From the NCBI RefSeq assembly GCF_000004075.3, contig NC_026660.2, positions 29,763,498-29,827,497 on the forward strand: a DNA stretch of 64,000 nt, in the 5' to 3' direction. Source of the DNA: Cucumis sativus. Taxonomy: Eukaryota; Streptophyta; Magnoliopsida; Cucurbitales; Cucurbitaceae. Shown one piece after another: positions 51,082-62,663 of the stretch. The first letter of the stretch is position 1; each line of letters starts with the position of its first letter. The position numbers and the translations under genes were made by a program. The notes under the pieces were generated by a model. The model was not told the DNA's origin, made no database searches, and was given only the letters and a program-made list of their open reading frames with translations.

Positions 51082-51089
51082 TATAAATA
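51082..51089 (+). promoter_or_regulatory. TATA box of the AGAMOUS gene
   Basis: TATAAATA at 51082-51089 is followed by a pyrimidine-rich sequence typical of a plant leader. Transcription would start near 51,115. A non-coding first exon then ends at about 51253 with the donor CAG|GTTAGT, and a 5' leader intron (51254-51574) ends at TTTAG before the exon with the start codon. These boundaries are inferred from splice signals alone. Confidence 0.55.
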
Positions 51090-51595
51090 CACACACTTCT
51101 TTGGCTACCTTACTTCCATTTCCCTCTTCTCTTCTTCTAATCTTTCTGAATACAAGCTGTGTGTGTAGAGAGATTTCATAAAGACAGCAAACATCCCTTC
51201 TTTTTGTTCTGTTTTAAAAGTTCCCTTCTTCAACCAGCTCTTTTCCTCATCAGGTTAGTGATCAAAATACTACAAAAAATAACTTAATATATACTTGAAC
51301 AACATTTCATTATTGTCCCCAAATCTCTCTGTCTCTTAAACCAATTGAAAAAAGAACTTAGATTCAGCTTCTGATTCTCTCCTGCTCATTCCACTTTGTA
51401 AATCCATAAGAATGAGACTGAAAGAGCATTGTTTTTTACCCCAAAAATTGTATCTCATAACATGTTTTGTCTCCTTTCTTATGGGATCAACAATAATAGT
51501 CAGCAAAATGGAAACAAAAATATTTGAAGATTTGGGTTTTGATTGATGATTGATCTGTTTGGAATTTGATTTAGGGTAAGTTGCAAATAAAGGGG

Positions 51596-53164
51596 ATGTT
51601 CCAGAATCAAGAAGAGAAGATGTCAGACTCGCCTCAGAGGAAGATGGGAAGAGGAAAGATTGAGATTAAGAGGATTGAAAATACAACAAATCGTCAAGTC
51701 ACTTTCTGTAAGAGAAGAAATGGGTTGCTTAAAAAAGCTTATGAACTTTCTGTTCTTTGTGATGCTGAAGTTGCTCTCATCGTTTTCTCAAGCCGTGGCC
51801 GCCTCTATGAATATGCTAACAACAGGTAAAACAGAAACGCTTTTATTAAATCTCTACTGATTTTTACATTAATATTTTGTTCAAATCTTCTTTTTTCCTC
51901 CAAAGTTCTAGATTTGGGTCATGGAAGTTTTAAGGAAGGGCAAGATTTTGGGAATCTGGGTTGTATTGAGAATATAGTCATTTATTTTTTTGGAGAAGAT
52001 TTGAGTGGTATGAAATCAAAATTTACCCAATTTCTTTTTTCCTTTTGCTTCATCCATGAGTTGTTTTTGAGTTTGTGGGGATTTTTCTGATGTTTTTGCT
52101 ATAATTGTATCAGTTTGCTGGTTCTCAGTTTGGTGTATACATAGATCTGGTGTAACAGATGGAAAGATAGGGCATAATATGGAATGGTTAATGGAAGGTT
52201 GAAAGGAGTAAGGGTTTTGGTAAACTTATGGTGGTCTCTGAGATCACCTTCTTTACCTTACCTTCCTCCATTGTTTAAAGTTTTTCTGTTTCTTTCCTTT
52301 TTACTTCCATTATTTCTTTTTTCTCTCTCTCTCTCTCTATCTATATGTCATCTCATTAGTCCAATTCTCTTCATATTTCCTTGACATTTCCTTAGTAGAA
52401 ACGTCAGTTTTGGATATTAAGATAAAGAAAGTACAGTTTCAAAACTTTGTCAAAAGACCATATAGAAATAAGCTTATTAGGGTTTCAAACCAAAGAAAAA
52501 TGGTAAAAGAAAAGAAAAACTCGTAGGTTTCCTTGAAACATGTTAAAACACCCTTTTCCAACCAATCACTTACAAGTCAAGATTGAACTGCCTAATTAGT
52601 TTCCATTCAAAACCCTCAAATAATAATCTCATTAGCTCATCTTTGTTTTTTCCAAATATATAAATTAATCAATCAAGCTTTGTCTAGATCATTAATGGGT
52701 AAAACCTCAGATTAAACATGTTTAAAAGAAAACTAAATAAAAGCCCTAAGACAAATTTATGGGAAATGTATATTTCAAAAAAAAAAAAAAAAAAAAAAGA
52801 AATGGAGAGGAAAAAGTGTAGCTTTTCTACCACAAACAAATGGAGCCAATAGCAAGTCAGAAACTTTACACAAGTTTTATGTTTGTCTCCATTGTTTGGG
52901 AAAAGAGGCGTCTGGTTTTAGGGTTTTGGTTCTGATTTTTGGTCTAGGGCTTCAAGAATCTTTGGTCACGTCACTCAATATTTTTCAGTTTTCAGCCTCT
53001 CTGACAAACAAAAGGGTTTCTGTCACAATTTCTAAAATGGGTTTCATTTTATTTTCCTACTTCAGATTCAATTCAATTCTAAGTCCTCCCCAGCAATTTC
53101 TATTCAAAACCTTGCGCATTTCTTTTAAAACCCGTTTCCCCCAAAATCTCTTTCACTCTCACTC

Positions 53165-53211
<47 letters not shown>

Positions 53212-56200
53212 CCCATGCCCCAAAATCTCTCCTTTTCTCTTTCGAAGTTCAAACCACAAGAACAAACCAGAGAAGGATGATTGGATTGAAGAAGAAACTA
53301 AACTGGGTTTCCTCAATTTAACAAAAAGTTTGAATCTTTGTACAAAAAATATATATATTTTTAGAGAGAGGTTAGGGTACGGAAAGTAGTAGAGCCAAGC
53401 CAATGGGACAGCTTGAGCATTTATCTTAATAGGACAGCTATGGCAGCCACTGATTGAAACGGACGGCTATGATGTACACAGAGTTTGAGACACAAGGATT
53501 CTTACCGTCAATTTCTTTTTCCAAGGTTTTAATGTTGTATCAAAGTGGATAAGAGGATGTAATTAAGCTGATTGTCCATTGAACAATTGTAACTATTGAC
53601 AGTTGGCAAATTCTTGACCCTTGATTTGATTAAGCCAATCATAATGTTTGATCTCTGCAAGCATGTCTCAGACACCCAATCACAACCTCGACGAAATTAA
53701 GGTATCAGTGCATCGGTAAAGGAAATAATTGATATTTAAATCTGGGAACTTTTTTCTTTTTACCTTAAACCTTACATTCTGTCACATCTATTGAGAGAGG
53801 CAATTCACTCTATGAAGTGATTTCTTTCATTAATTTTACTTTTTGTGGGGGTTTTCGTGAAGAATTCAGTTAACTCAGAGAATTGGGTTAATGTGACAGT
53901 TTAGAAACATGTTCTTTTTTAACAATAAAAAGCAATGTTTAATGCTTTGATTGTATTTTTTTATACTTCTGTTAATCATAATTTTACTTTAATCGACGTT
54001 GCATGATTAAGGAGTCTCAATCAACTTGAAAATGGTGTTGATTTGGGTTATACCTTGGTTAATTGTAGTGTGAAGGCAACAATTGATAGATATAAGAAAG
54101 CATCCTCAGATTCCTCCAACACTGGATCTACTTCTGAAGCTAACACTCAGGTATTCGTACTTTTTAATTTCACCAAATTTAGAGAGGAATGGCTGTTCAT
54201 CTGAGTGTTAAGCATGGAACCTAAACACACATCAAAGAATTTAGTCCAAAGCAAAATTTGGTGAATAGTTTAGTGATTAGAAAGTAATAATAGGTTAACT
54301 ACAATATATATGAATAAGTTCAAGCATAGAAGTAAGGGATTTCAATTTTTGACCTAAAAGAAGGAAAATGATGTGGATTTAATTTTAACCTATTGCTCAG
54401 GTGAACAATAGATTAACCATGCGTGGAGAATAGAGTTATGATTTATGAAATTGTTAAGCTTCATAATTATAAGCAAACTTTGAACCTTTTTGAGCTCACT
54501 GAATTTGTAACTATGAGTAAAAATGTATTAAAGAAATTAACAACATTTGTAAAAAAATAATAATAACAATGTGAGCATACCTAAGTGGTGAAAAGACATT
54601 TACATTGTCCTAGAAATATGGCAGGTTTGATTGTTGGCTTATATTCTTAGAAAAAGAAAATTAAACATGTTTAGACGTTTCATTTCTCTATAAGTTTGAA
54701 TTCAATCTTCTGAGGGAGCATTAATATACTGATGGGATTCTATATTCCAATATTTTCTTTTGACAGGTTCGTTCGTTACATTTCTTTAAGACTGTTTCTT
54801 ATCCACACACATACACACACTACACCAACATGTTCTAAAGAGTTTGGAAAGTCTTGGAGATTGTTCTTCAACAAAACTACGAGATTTTGTAAAATTACAA
54901 CATTAATTTGTTAAAATGCTCAGCACAGGAAATTGATCTAAAGAGTTCGTTTGGCATCAGTTTTTAAGATGTGAAAGAGTGGTTTTGATATTACTAAAAG
55001 AAATGTGCTAGAACACTCTAAAAAATACCCAAAAAAACAGCTGAAATTTTATAGGTATTCAACACCTTGAAAAATTCTCTACATTTTTTTTTAAAACAAA
55101 GAATGAAGATCGAAAATCACTAGTGCTCCTAGATATCTTAACTAGGTTATCTCTCAATCTTCACTGTCCTACCCCATGCCCCAATTGCAAAAATCTAGTG
55201 CCCCAAGAGATAATACAAATGAGTTCAATAGACAATAAGCAAAAGCTTTCAAAGAAAAAAAAACTATGTGCTTGTGTTTTATTTATTTATTTTTTGCAAG
55301 AATAGTATTGTGTGATGTTTTGGATTGATTTCAAAATTGTTAAAACCCTTTTGTTCTTTGATATGGATCATATTCTACGAAATAAAAATCTTAGGGCTTC
55401 CGCTCTTCTTGAAAATTTTGGACAACTGTCCTTTTGATCTGAAAGTTACACTTGATATCAATTAAACCATGCGGGCTTAAAAATGATCATATTCTACTAA
55501 ACAATCTCCATTTCAATCCTCGCAAAATTTAATAGTTAATTTCATTAAGATGGTATGAAATGGGGGTGGAGGGAGGATAGGAGCTCATCCCAGTCCGGCT
55601 TCGCCGCGTGTACATTTCTATAACCCAAATATTTATGATGCCATCAACCTTTTTACATTGTCAATCCAACCCTATGAATATAAATCTCACTATTGAATCA
55701 CAAACCAGTTTTATCAACAAGAAGCTGCCAAACTCCGAGTTCAGATTGGTAACTTACAGAACTCAAACAGGTATTTTGAAGGAAAGTTATTCGATAACAT
55801 TTCCATTAATTAAAAAATGCAAATTTTCATCTTTCGAAGAATGTTGTTTTTCCAGGAACATGCTAGGCGAGTCTCTAAGTTCTCTGACTGCAAAAGATCT
55901 GAAAGGCCTGGAGACCAAACTTGAGAAAGGAATTAGTAGAATTAGGTCCAAAAAGGTTGGTTTTCATCATTGTTTCTTAATTATATATTTATATATTTCT
56001 ATGAGAAACAAATTAGTTAACAACTTTTTGTTTCTTGCTCTCTCTCTCTTCCAGAATGAACTCCTGTTTGCTGAGATTGAGTATATGCGAAAAAGGGTAA
56101 ACTTTCATATCCTAATTTGACTATACTTATGCTGTTGATAACTATATATCTTCTCCTAATTTATAATAATGTATTCTATACATGTGAATACAAAACAAGG

Positions 56201-57142
56201 AAAGTGAAAGAGTTTTGAAATTCTGTTGTGAAAATAGAAGGTCTGAATTGGGAAGTCATTAGATTGGCTATCAAAATGGAAAATTAATTCCATGGAGATG
56301 AAACCGATAATCTATTGAAGCCTACCAATAATGAAACCTATTTTTCTAGAAACTTGATGATCAATTTCAAACAAAAGAAAGAAAATTTGTGAGTGAAAAT
56401 TCTGATGTGACAATGAAGAATAGGCTGTTAATGTGAATATGAAGAAAAAAGGGTACCAAGAACAAGGGATCAAAAAAAACTTTTCCTTTTCAACCACTAC
56501 GTACGTCTGGATCGTTAGCGCTAAACCTAAGTAATTGTTTGGTGAAAAGAGAAACAACTTTCCAAATAGGTTGGTTGAAAAAGTTTAAATTTCGAATCGG
56601 GGTTTCGTTGATTTTCTTCTAAATCATAGAAAGTATATATGTTTTTAACGAGAAATTAAAAATAATAACATAATGTACTTTTATTAGAACGCCCCGAACC
56701 TGTAATCCAATTATACACATTATCAACCCTCTAATCCGATTGACACATCTACGTCTATATTATCTGATATTTTACTCAATAAACCTGCTCTCTCATTTCG
56801 TTGATGTTATACTTGGCTGGTAGATTTGGTCTATGTTATGAGAAAGTGATTGTTGTTTACAGGAAATTGATTTGCACAACAACAATCAGATGCTTCGGGC
56901 AAAGGTTTCCTTCTTTAATTAATTTCTTCAACCTCTGAATGTTATGAGCATTTAAAATTGAAAACTAAAGAGAATAACGGTTGCAGATAGCTGAGAGTGA
57001 AAGAAATGTGAACATGATGGGAGGAGAATTTGAGCTGATGCAATCTCATCCGTACGATCCAAGAGACTTCTTCCAAGTGAACGGCTTACAGCATAATCAT
57101 CAATATCCACGCCAAGACAACATGGCTCTTCAATTAGTATAA
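51596..57142 (+). CDS. AG: AGAMOUS-lineage MADS-box protein (floral C function)
   Basis: Seven coding exons: 51596-51825, 54069-54150, 55709-55770, 55856-55955, 56055-56096, 56863-56904 and 56987-57142, phases consistent, 237 aa. A 16-residue N-terminal extension ([16 protein letters not shown]) before the MADS domain marks the C lineage. The MADS domain (17-76) starts [20 protein letters not shown]; the I region [15 protein letters not shown] and the K domain from about 105 ([20 protein letters not shown]) follow, with AG motifs at the C-terminus ([18 protein letters not shown]). It forms tetramers with SEPALLATA proteins on CArG boxes and specifies stamens, carpels and floral determinacy. 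Exon 1 is followed by a 2.24 kb intron with AG-type control motifs. In cucurbits the best known relatives are CUM1/CAG genes; it is AG- rather than STK-like. Confidence 0.96.
52779..52798. repeat. Poly-A tract in the large AG intron
   Basis: About twenty adenines in a row within the intron. It could be a nucleosome-excluding tract or the trace of a retroposed tail; no target-site duplication was evident to me. Confidence 0.7.
53168..53208. repeat. (CT)20 microsatellite in the large AG intron
   Basis: About twenty CT units. On the opposite strand this is a GA repeat, the binding site of plant GAGA factors (BPC/BBR), which are known to act at AG-clade MADS genes such as STK. It lies 240 bp upstream of the densest motif block in the intron. 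Confidence 0.9.
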
Positions 57143-58123
57143 GGTTTTTGTTTGTTTTTACTGTTAAAATAAAACCAAAGTAAACCTCTCTCTTTATATA
57201 CATACATATATATATCTAACCAAACACTTCGTTGCAGTTTATAATAAAATGCATGGTTTGAAGCACTCTGATTGTGGTGGATTTGGATTATGTATAAGGG
57301 AGTGCAGGCCATTTGCCAATTATTGAAAGGTACTCAAACAGGAAGTTGAAGAAGTTCATCATCTCTCTCATCTATATGTCTTAACAAAAGTCTTAGCTTA
57401 TGGACTCTAAAACAAAGACTTAATTTAATATATAAATATAATTGTGTAATGCTGTTGTATTGTATGGTATGTATCCAAAAACATTAATAACCTATCTTTT
57501 TCTTCAAATTATGTCTCCTTTGATACAAACTACTAACATATTTTCTTATACTTTCTGTCTTTGTCGTTACTGTTTTTCACTGTCTCAACTTTCTCAGCTG
57601 ATTCCTATTTGGATTACAAGTCTTTTGTTTCTAATTATGGTTAATTATTGACTGATTAATTCTAGAGATGGGAGGGATAATAATTAAAAATATGGAGATT
57701 TTTAATTACTTAGTTAATTGGCTTCATGTTGAGTTGGGAAGAGAAGAAATTAAAGAAAGAACACAATGATCCTAATAGTGGTGAAATAAGAACATAACAT
57801 TGGAAATGGTGTTGTTACATGAATGGTCTCCAACCATGTAATGTGTGTATATGTATATAGATATAAAAAGTCACAACACAATTCTTTTGGTAAGATAATA
57901 TTTATAACATATTCATTCTCAATAATTGATTTTCCTTAGGACATATCATGAAAGATATAGATAAAATCTCAAACACCTAAAATACAAACACAAGCCATCA
58001 ATTGAGTAGCACACAAACCCACGTGTTCTTTTCTCAAGAAATGGCACATATAGCAATTAAAGGGAAATTAATTAAAGCTCTTCCAACAACTTATACATAA
58101 CTTCCTATAAGTTGGATTTAAGC
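57143..58123. other. AG 3' untranslated region with an intron, and GDSL 3' flank
   Basis: Directly after the TAA, AAG|GTTTTTG at 57143/57144 and TTGCAG at 57237 mark a probable intron of 94 bp in the 3' leader; AG-lineage genes are known for a last intron at or near the stop codon. The remainder is AT-rich sequence between convergent genes, without another gene. Confidence 0.5.
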
Positions 58124-59738
58124 CTAGAGTTGAGCAAGGCGACGAATGTCGATTGGGTAGGCATCGGAGGAACGTTGAGCGCTGTAAGCTCTTCTTCCAA
58201 CAATGGAGTTTCCAGCCTCAGTTGGATGGAAGGCATCCCAAAATAGATATTCTCTTCTGTTGGCACAAGGAGTTTGAAAAGGCAAACATGTTATTTGGCC
58301 ATTGTTCCTCCCAATCCCACAGCATCCAGCATTTGTAACTCTAAAACCTGCACCACACCCAACAATATTAATTATTGAATCTTCATAACAGTACTAAAAT
58401 TTAATTAAATTGGAAAAGAAGATCAGTGAGTGTATTAATATAATAATTTATACCAAAAGATGAAGGGCTGTTAATGATATCTTGGAAAATGCCATAAGAG
58501 TCGATGTAAATGAATCTAGCATCAGGCTGATTTCTGTTGAGTTGATCCACAAGGCCTTTCAATCTGTTGTTGAACAATTGATTTGCAAAGTTGTATCTTT
58601 GATTACAACTTCTCCCATCTGGGCTACTTGCCAATGCATTTGGGCTGCACCCAATTTGGCCCACTCCAAACAACACAAACTTCCTTGCTCCATTGTCATA
58701 CAATATCTACAAAACAGAAGAAAAAAAAATGTTTGCTTTTATTTTTTAAAATTATTATAATTAATGAATAATGTGATATATCAAAGTCTCACGTATACTT
58801 AAGCAGTTAAGTACTGACCGATAACTGTTGTGTGTATTGTTGAATGAGAATTTGAGCGTATTGATCAGGCGCGTATTGACGACTTGACGAATAGATTTGA
58901 GGCATGAAATAGTTGTTAAGGTAGTCGTTGCTACCCAATCCAATTGAATATATACACTTGTTCAAGTAATCAGCAGCTGTATTTTCATCACCAAGAATAT
59001 TTACGATTTGTGTAACTATGTTTTGGTGATTTCTTACTTGCCCACTAAAGCTAATTCGCCCTCCCTGCAGCACACATGTATATAAGTTAAAGATAATATA
59101 ATATTAAAACTTTACGAGTGATGATGTTCTGAATTCAAATTCTTTAGCATAAATAAATTAATTACCAATTGTTGGCCAGTTTCCTCTCTGATTCCTGCTG
59201 CTGCAGACGCGTAGTTCACACCTCGAAGTATGTCTCGGCCTCTCGTGTTGGAATAGGGAGGGATGTAGCCATTAAACCCCAACAACTCCGCTATAAGACA
59301 AAAAAAATTAATTATATACACACATTATCGATTCTTTTTAGTGAAAATTAGAATGGTTTGATGTGGTGAATGGGTTATATATTATAGTCAAAGATGGTTG
59401 CAGTTTAAGTGTGATGATCATGAACATAGTAAATGAAAAAGTGAAACAGGTTTGCATTTACCAATGACGTCAACGGTGGTTTTGCCATTGGAGAATCTTC
59501 CAGTTGGGCCACGAGGGAAGTCGATACCGTAAGGGAGGTAGTCGGCACGAGCCAAAGAAGAAAGACGATTGTTGTTACCATTGTCAACTAAAGAGTCACC
59601 AAAAATGAAATAGCAAGGAACTTGGGATTGTTGCTGAGCATTGGAAGAAGAGAAAGCAGTAGTGATAAGAAGCAAAGCAAGAAAGAAAGAGCATGGACGT
59701 TGATTAGTTTGAAGCACCCCACTGGCAGCCATACCCAT
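58124..59738 (-). CDS. GDSL-type esterase/lipase
   Basis: Five exons on the minus strand: 59738-59462, 59290-59166, 59064-58819, 58706-58454 and 58347-58124, phases consistent, 374 aa. A hydrophobic signal peptide (FFLALLLITTAF) precedes the mature start near residue 35. SGNH hydrolase blocks are all present: FIFGDSLVDNGNNN with nucleophile Ser49, block II Gly in RGVNYASAAAGI, block III GLGSNDYLNN, and block V DAFHPTE with Asp338 and His341. Length and intron count are those of plant GDSL lipases close to the At1g29670/At4g18970 group (from memory). These secreted enzymes hydrolyse acyl esters of lipids or cuticle precursors; the actual substrate cannot be told. A second ATG two codons downstream may serve as start. 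A TATTTATA element lies about 90-97 bp upstream of the ATG on the coding strand (59827-59834). Confidence 0.94.
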
Positions 59739-61082
59739 AATTCAAAGACAAAGTTGGAAGATTCAGTGATAAAGTTGGATGGATAGTTTTGTTAATCTGT
59801 GAAGATTTTTGAAGTGGAAAATAGAGTATAAATAGAAAAAGATATTGAATAAACTATCAAAGGGAATTGGCCTTTTACAGTTGAGAAAACGAAGACTAAG
59901 TCTTTTGGCATTTAATACTTAACGCGTACATATACATATACATATATGAAATTAAGGATGAAAGGTGGCGAGCTGTTTGAAATTGATCATCAAAGTCAAA
60001 ATATTTGTATGTTCATAAATAATATGTAAGTTTATTTGTGCAATAACTCTCGGCCAGTTGGGTTTTGGTGAACAAAGAAATATGTGTATAGTTCTAATTA
60101 AATCAATCGAGTGAGTAAGTTGAGAGTCGTTTGTCGGTTGTTGCTTCTTGGATCATCATTTAAAGCCCTCTTGACTATTAGTTTTTAAAATACAACCTAA
60201 AAATAGTGTTCATAAGTTAAATTTTAGAAGGAAAACAAAATGTTTTGAAGGGATTGGGAGAAAGGAGTAATAAATATTGAATAAAGATGATTATAATAAA
60301 ATAAAGTGCAAGTTTTCCACATATATCCAACTGAATATTTATGTTGAAAAGGGGAAGTGGGTGACAAAATTTAATGTTTGGGAGTTGAAGTCCATTCTCA
60401 CTAACATGCCTAATCAATTGCCACCCTTTGACAATCTTTTCCAATTTGACCTCCTTCTCCATACCCACATCCCCACACATCCCATTGTCGGGTCGTACCA
60501 ATAAACACAATCTTTAAAACTTTGCTATATTTTCTAAATATTTTTGTTAGTGTTTTTGAAAAAAATAGTTAAATTAAGTTTTGATCTAAGTTTAAAGATG
60601 AACTTTTACTTGAATAACTTCATTCAATTTTTTTATAATTATTAATAAAAATGTTCTTTTATTAAATACTATGTTTTTGGGTCATTTGATCTTTTCATAA
60701 AAAAAAAAAATAATAATAATGACAATTTTGTTTGGGTCCATCGGTATATTACATAAAAAGTAATTTTAAGCATGTTAATTTATTGTAAAGTAATTAGAAA
60801 ATCCATTTATTATAGGATAATAGTGGTGGAGCAAGAATTTTCTATAGGAGGTCATAAATACATATAAATTTAATTTTAGATGCATCCAACGAAAATATGG
60901 ATCAAAATCATTAAATTAAAAAACAAAAAAAAAAAGATATAATTACAAATAAAAGAGTTTTAAACTATAATAAAATTAATTAATTAGTTAATAACAACTA
61001 AAACCATTCAAATATCACAATATGAAAAAAGTAAGATAAGTTTTTTTTAAAAAAAAAAATCGAAACCTACCGGATTTGAAAG

Positions 61083-61149
61083 TGGGCCGGTGAGATGGGC
61101 GGGCTTAATGAACTAAAAGAGTGGGCTTCGTCCACTAAGAAGAAGCCCA
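61083..61149. promoter_or_regulatory. Cluster of site II (TGGGCY-type) motifs
   Basis: TGGGCC (61083-61088), TGGGCG (61096-61101), TGGGCT (61122-61127) and inverse AGCCCA (61144-61149) lie within 67 bp in a GC-rich island inside very AT-rich DNA. Such clusters bind TCP factors in promoters of housekeeping genes. No gene is evident on either side. Confidence 0.4.
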
Positions 61150-62444
61150 TGTGGATTAGAGTTGACCCCATAGTCCGTATGAGTTTAGGAGCAACGTGAA
61201 TTTTCTTTTTTTTTTTTTTTCTTTTTTCAAATTAACTGTTTTGATCGTTTGTTTATTTTCTTATAATTTTCTCATTCTTTTATTAATATGTTTACTTTTG
61301 TTACTTTTCTTCTTTGAATTTGTAATTTGCGTTTACAATACTGAACCATTGATATTGCTTTGTTATTAATATTTTAAAACATTAATAAAGATAATAATTT
61401 TATAATCATGTATATTAGATTTTTAAAAAATTCCTTCTAAATTTAATTTGGTAGGGATGTTTCAACATATAGTAAGATGAATTAACTTTTGTCTATTTTG
61501 AGTCTATCACTATCTCTATTAATAAAAAATAAAAATTTGAAAATAAGTCATAAAAGGAAAAGGTAATGTTTTATTGTTTTATCAATTTATGATAATGATT
61601 GGTTAGACAAAATTTAGGGATGGAATTTAATTTTGATTTATTCCTATAGGGAAAAGGGTTGGGTACTAAGGCAACTTTGTTTTTCCCCATATGGGTGTGT
61701 ACTGTATGGTGTCAAGTCTGACATCTGCAACCCTATAGCTTTGTTTTATTTGTTTGTTAATTTCTACTTTGGATTTTTCATTTGACCTAATCTTTCTCTC
61801 TTTTTTGTCTTCAAAATTTTACATTATTTAGTTGTATTTTATTGGATGGTGTTTTGTGAATCTGGGGGGATAAGAAGAAAGTTAATTAAAACACGTGAAT
61901 CTATTCCAACTGTTATGATAGCTTTTGAAGTTTGGCTAGTTGAAAATGAAAAATGTAATTCGGAATGTTAGAGTCACTAGATAGCGATTGATTTCTCATT
62001 TTTAGCCAACTTTCTTACTTCAAATTTGAGATGAAATGTTCTTTTTATCTCAGTGAGATGCTTTGCTAAACTTTATATATATCCAAATTGTTAAACTACT
62101 ATTGAATCTATACGAAGAGTATGTTTTGTAGTATACATACACCGTAAAGCTAATATATGTATAGATATAATTTTTTAGAAGGAAATAGAATCGATATTGG
62201 AGATAGGAAAGTTCAACTTCTAACATTGAAATTGATAGTATAAATACTATATGAACTAAATTATGTTTCATTCGATTTAGATTGTTTATATAGTTAATAT
62301 CGAAGGATATATATATCAAACCTAAACGAGAGGAATTAGATATTTGTAGAATATTTAGTTTGAGGAATAAATTGGGAAAAGATTAGATTACATCAAAATC
62401 AAAATGAAGACAAAAGGGTTAGACAAAATGTGTCCATTAGAGTG

Positions 62445-62663
62445 TTAGGGTTTGCACACATCTCTTGATTGGTAGCGCATGGGAAATGGGTGGTCCTTTG
62501 TAAGCCAAAAAAATGGACTTTGGTTATCTCTATATTATAAAGCCGAAGCCGAAGTCCAAGCCCATATCTCTTTCGCCTTTCCAAATCAACCCATCTCTCT
62601 ACACACTACATTACCCTAACCCTATTTCTCTGCCTCTCATCTGCTTTCTTCGTAAATGGCCCA
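62445..62663 (+). promoter_or_regulatory. Promoter-like block: telo-boxes, TATA and site II motifs
   Basis: TTAGGGTTT (62445-62453), TATAAA (62536-62541), AGCCCA (62559-62564), ACCCTAACCCTA (62613-62624) and GGCCCA (62658-62663), within pyrimidine-rich sequence. Telo-box plus site II with a TATA and a CT-rich leader is the usual promoter make-up of plant ribosomal-protein and translation genes. An ATG in good context (AAATGGC, 62656) follows, but its open frame (about 47 codons) resembles nothing. It may drive an unrecognised exon, a non-coding RNA or be a relic. Confidence 0.45.

Larger units (their letters stand above)
51826..54068 (+). promoter_or_regulatory. Large AGAMOUS intron with enhancer-type motifs
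   Basis: This 2,243 bp intron corresponds to the regulatory intron of Arabidopsis AG. Visible motifs: WUSCHEL-type TTAATGG at 52188-52194 and 52692-52698; CCAATCA at 52562-52568, 53635-53641 and 53676-53682, the last two only 41 bp apart; LEAFY-type CCACTG near 53446 and CCATTG near 53576. CCAATCA boxes and LFY/WUS sites are known from comparative studies of AG introns. The 53,440-53,700 block is the densest and less AT-rich than its surroundings. Binding has not been shown here. Confidence 0.6.

Noticed and set aside
60820-60900. Sequence reminiscent of a dispersed plant repeat (GGTGGAGCAAGAATTT followed by GGAGGTCA)
   Set aside because: The resemblance is from memory, and I could define neither termini nor target-site duplications, so no mobile element is called.
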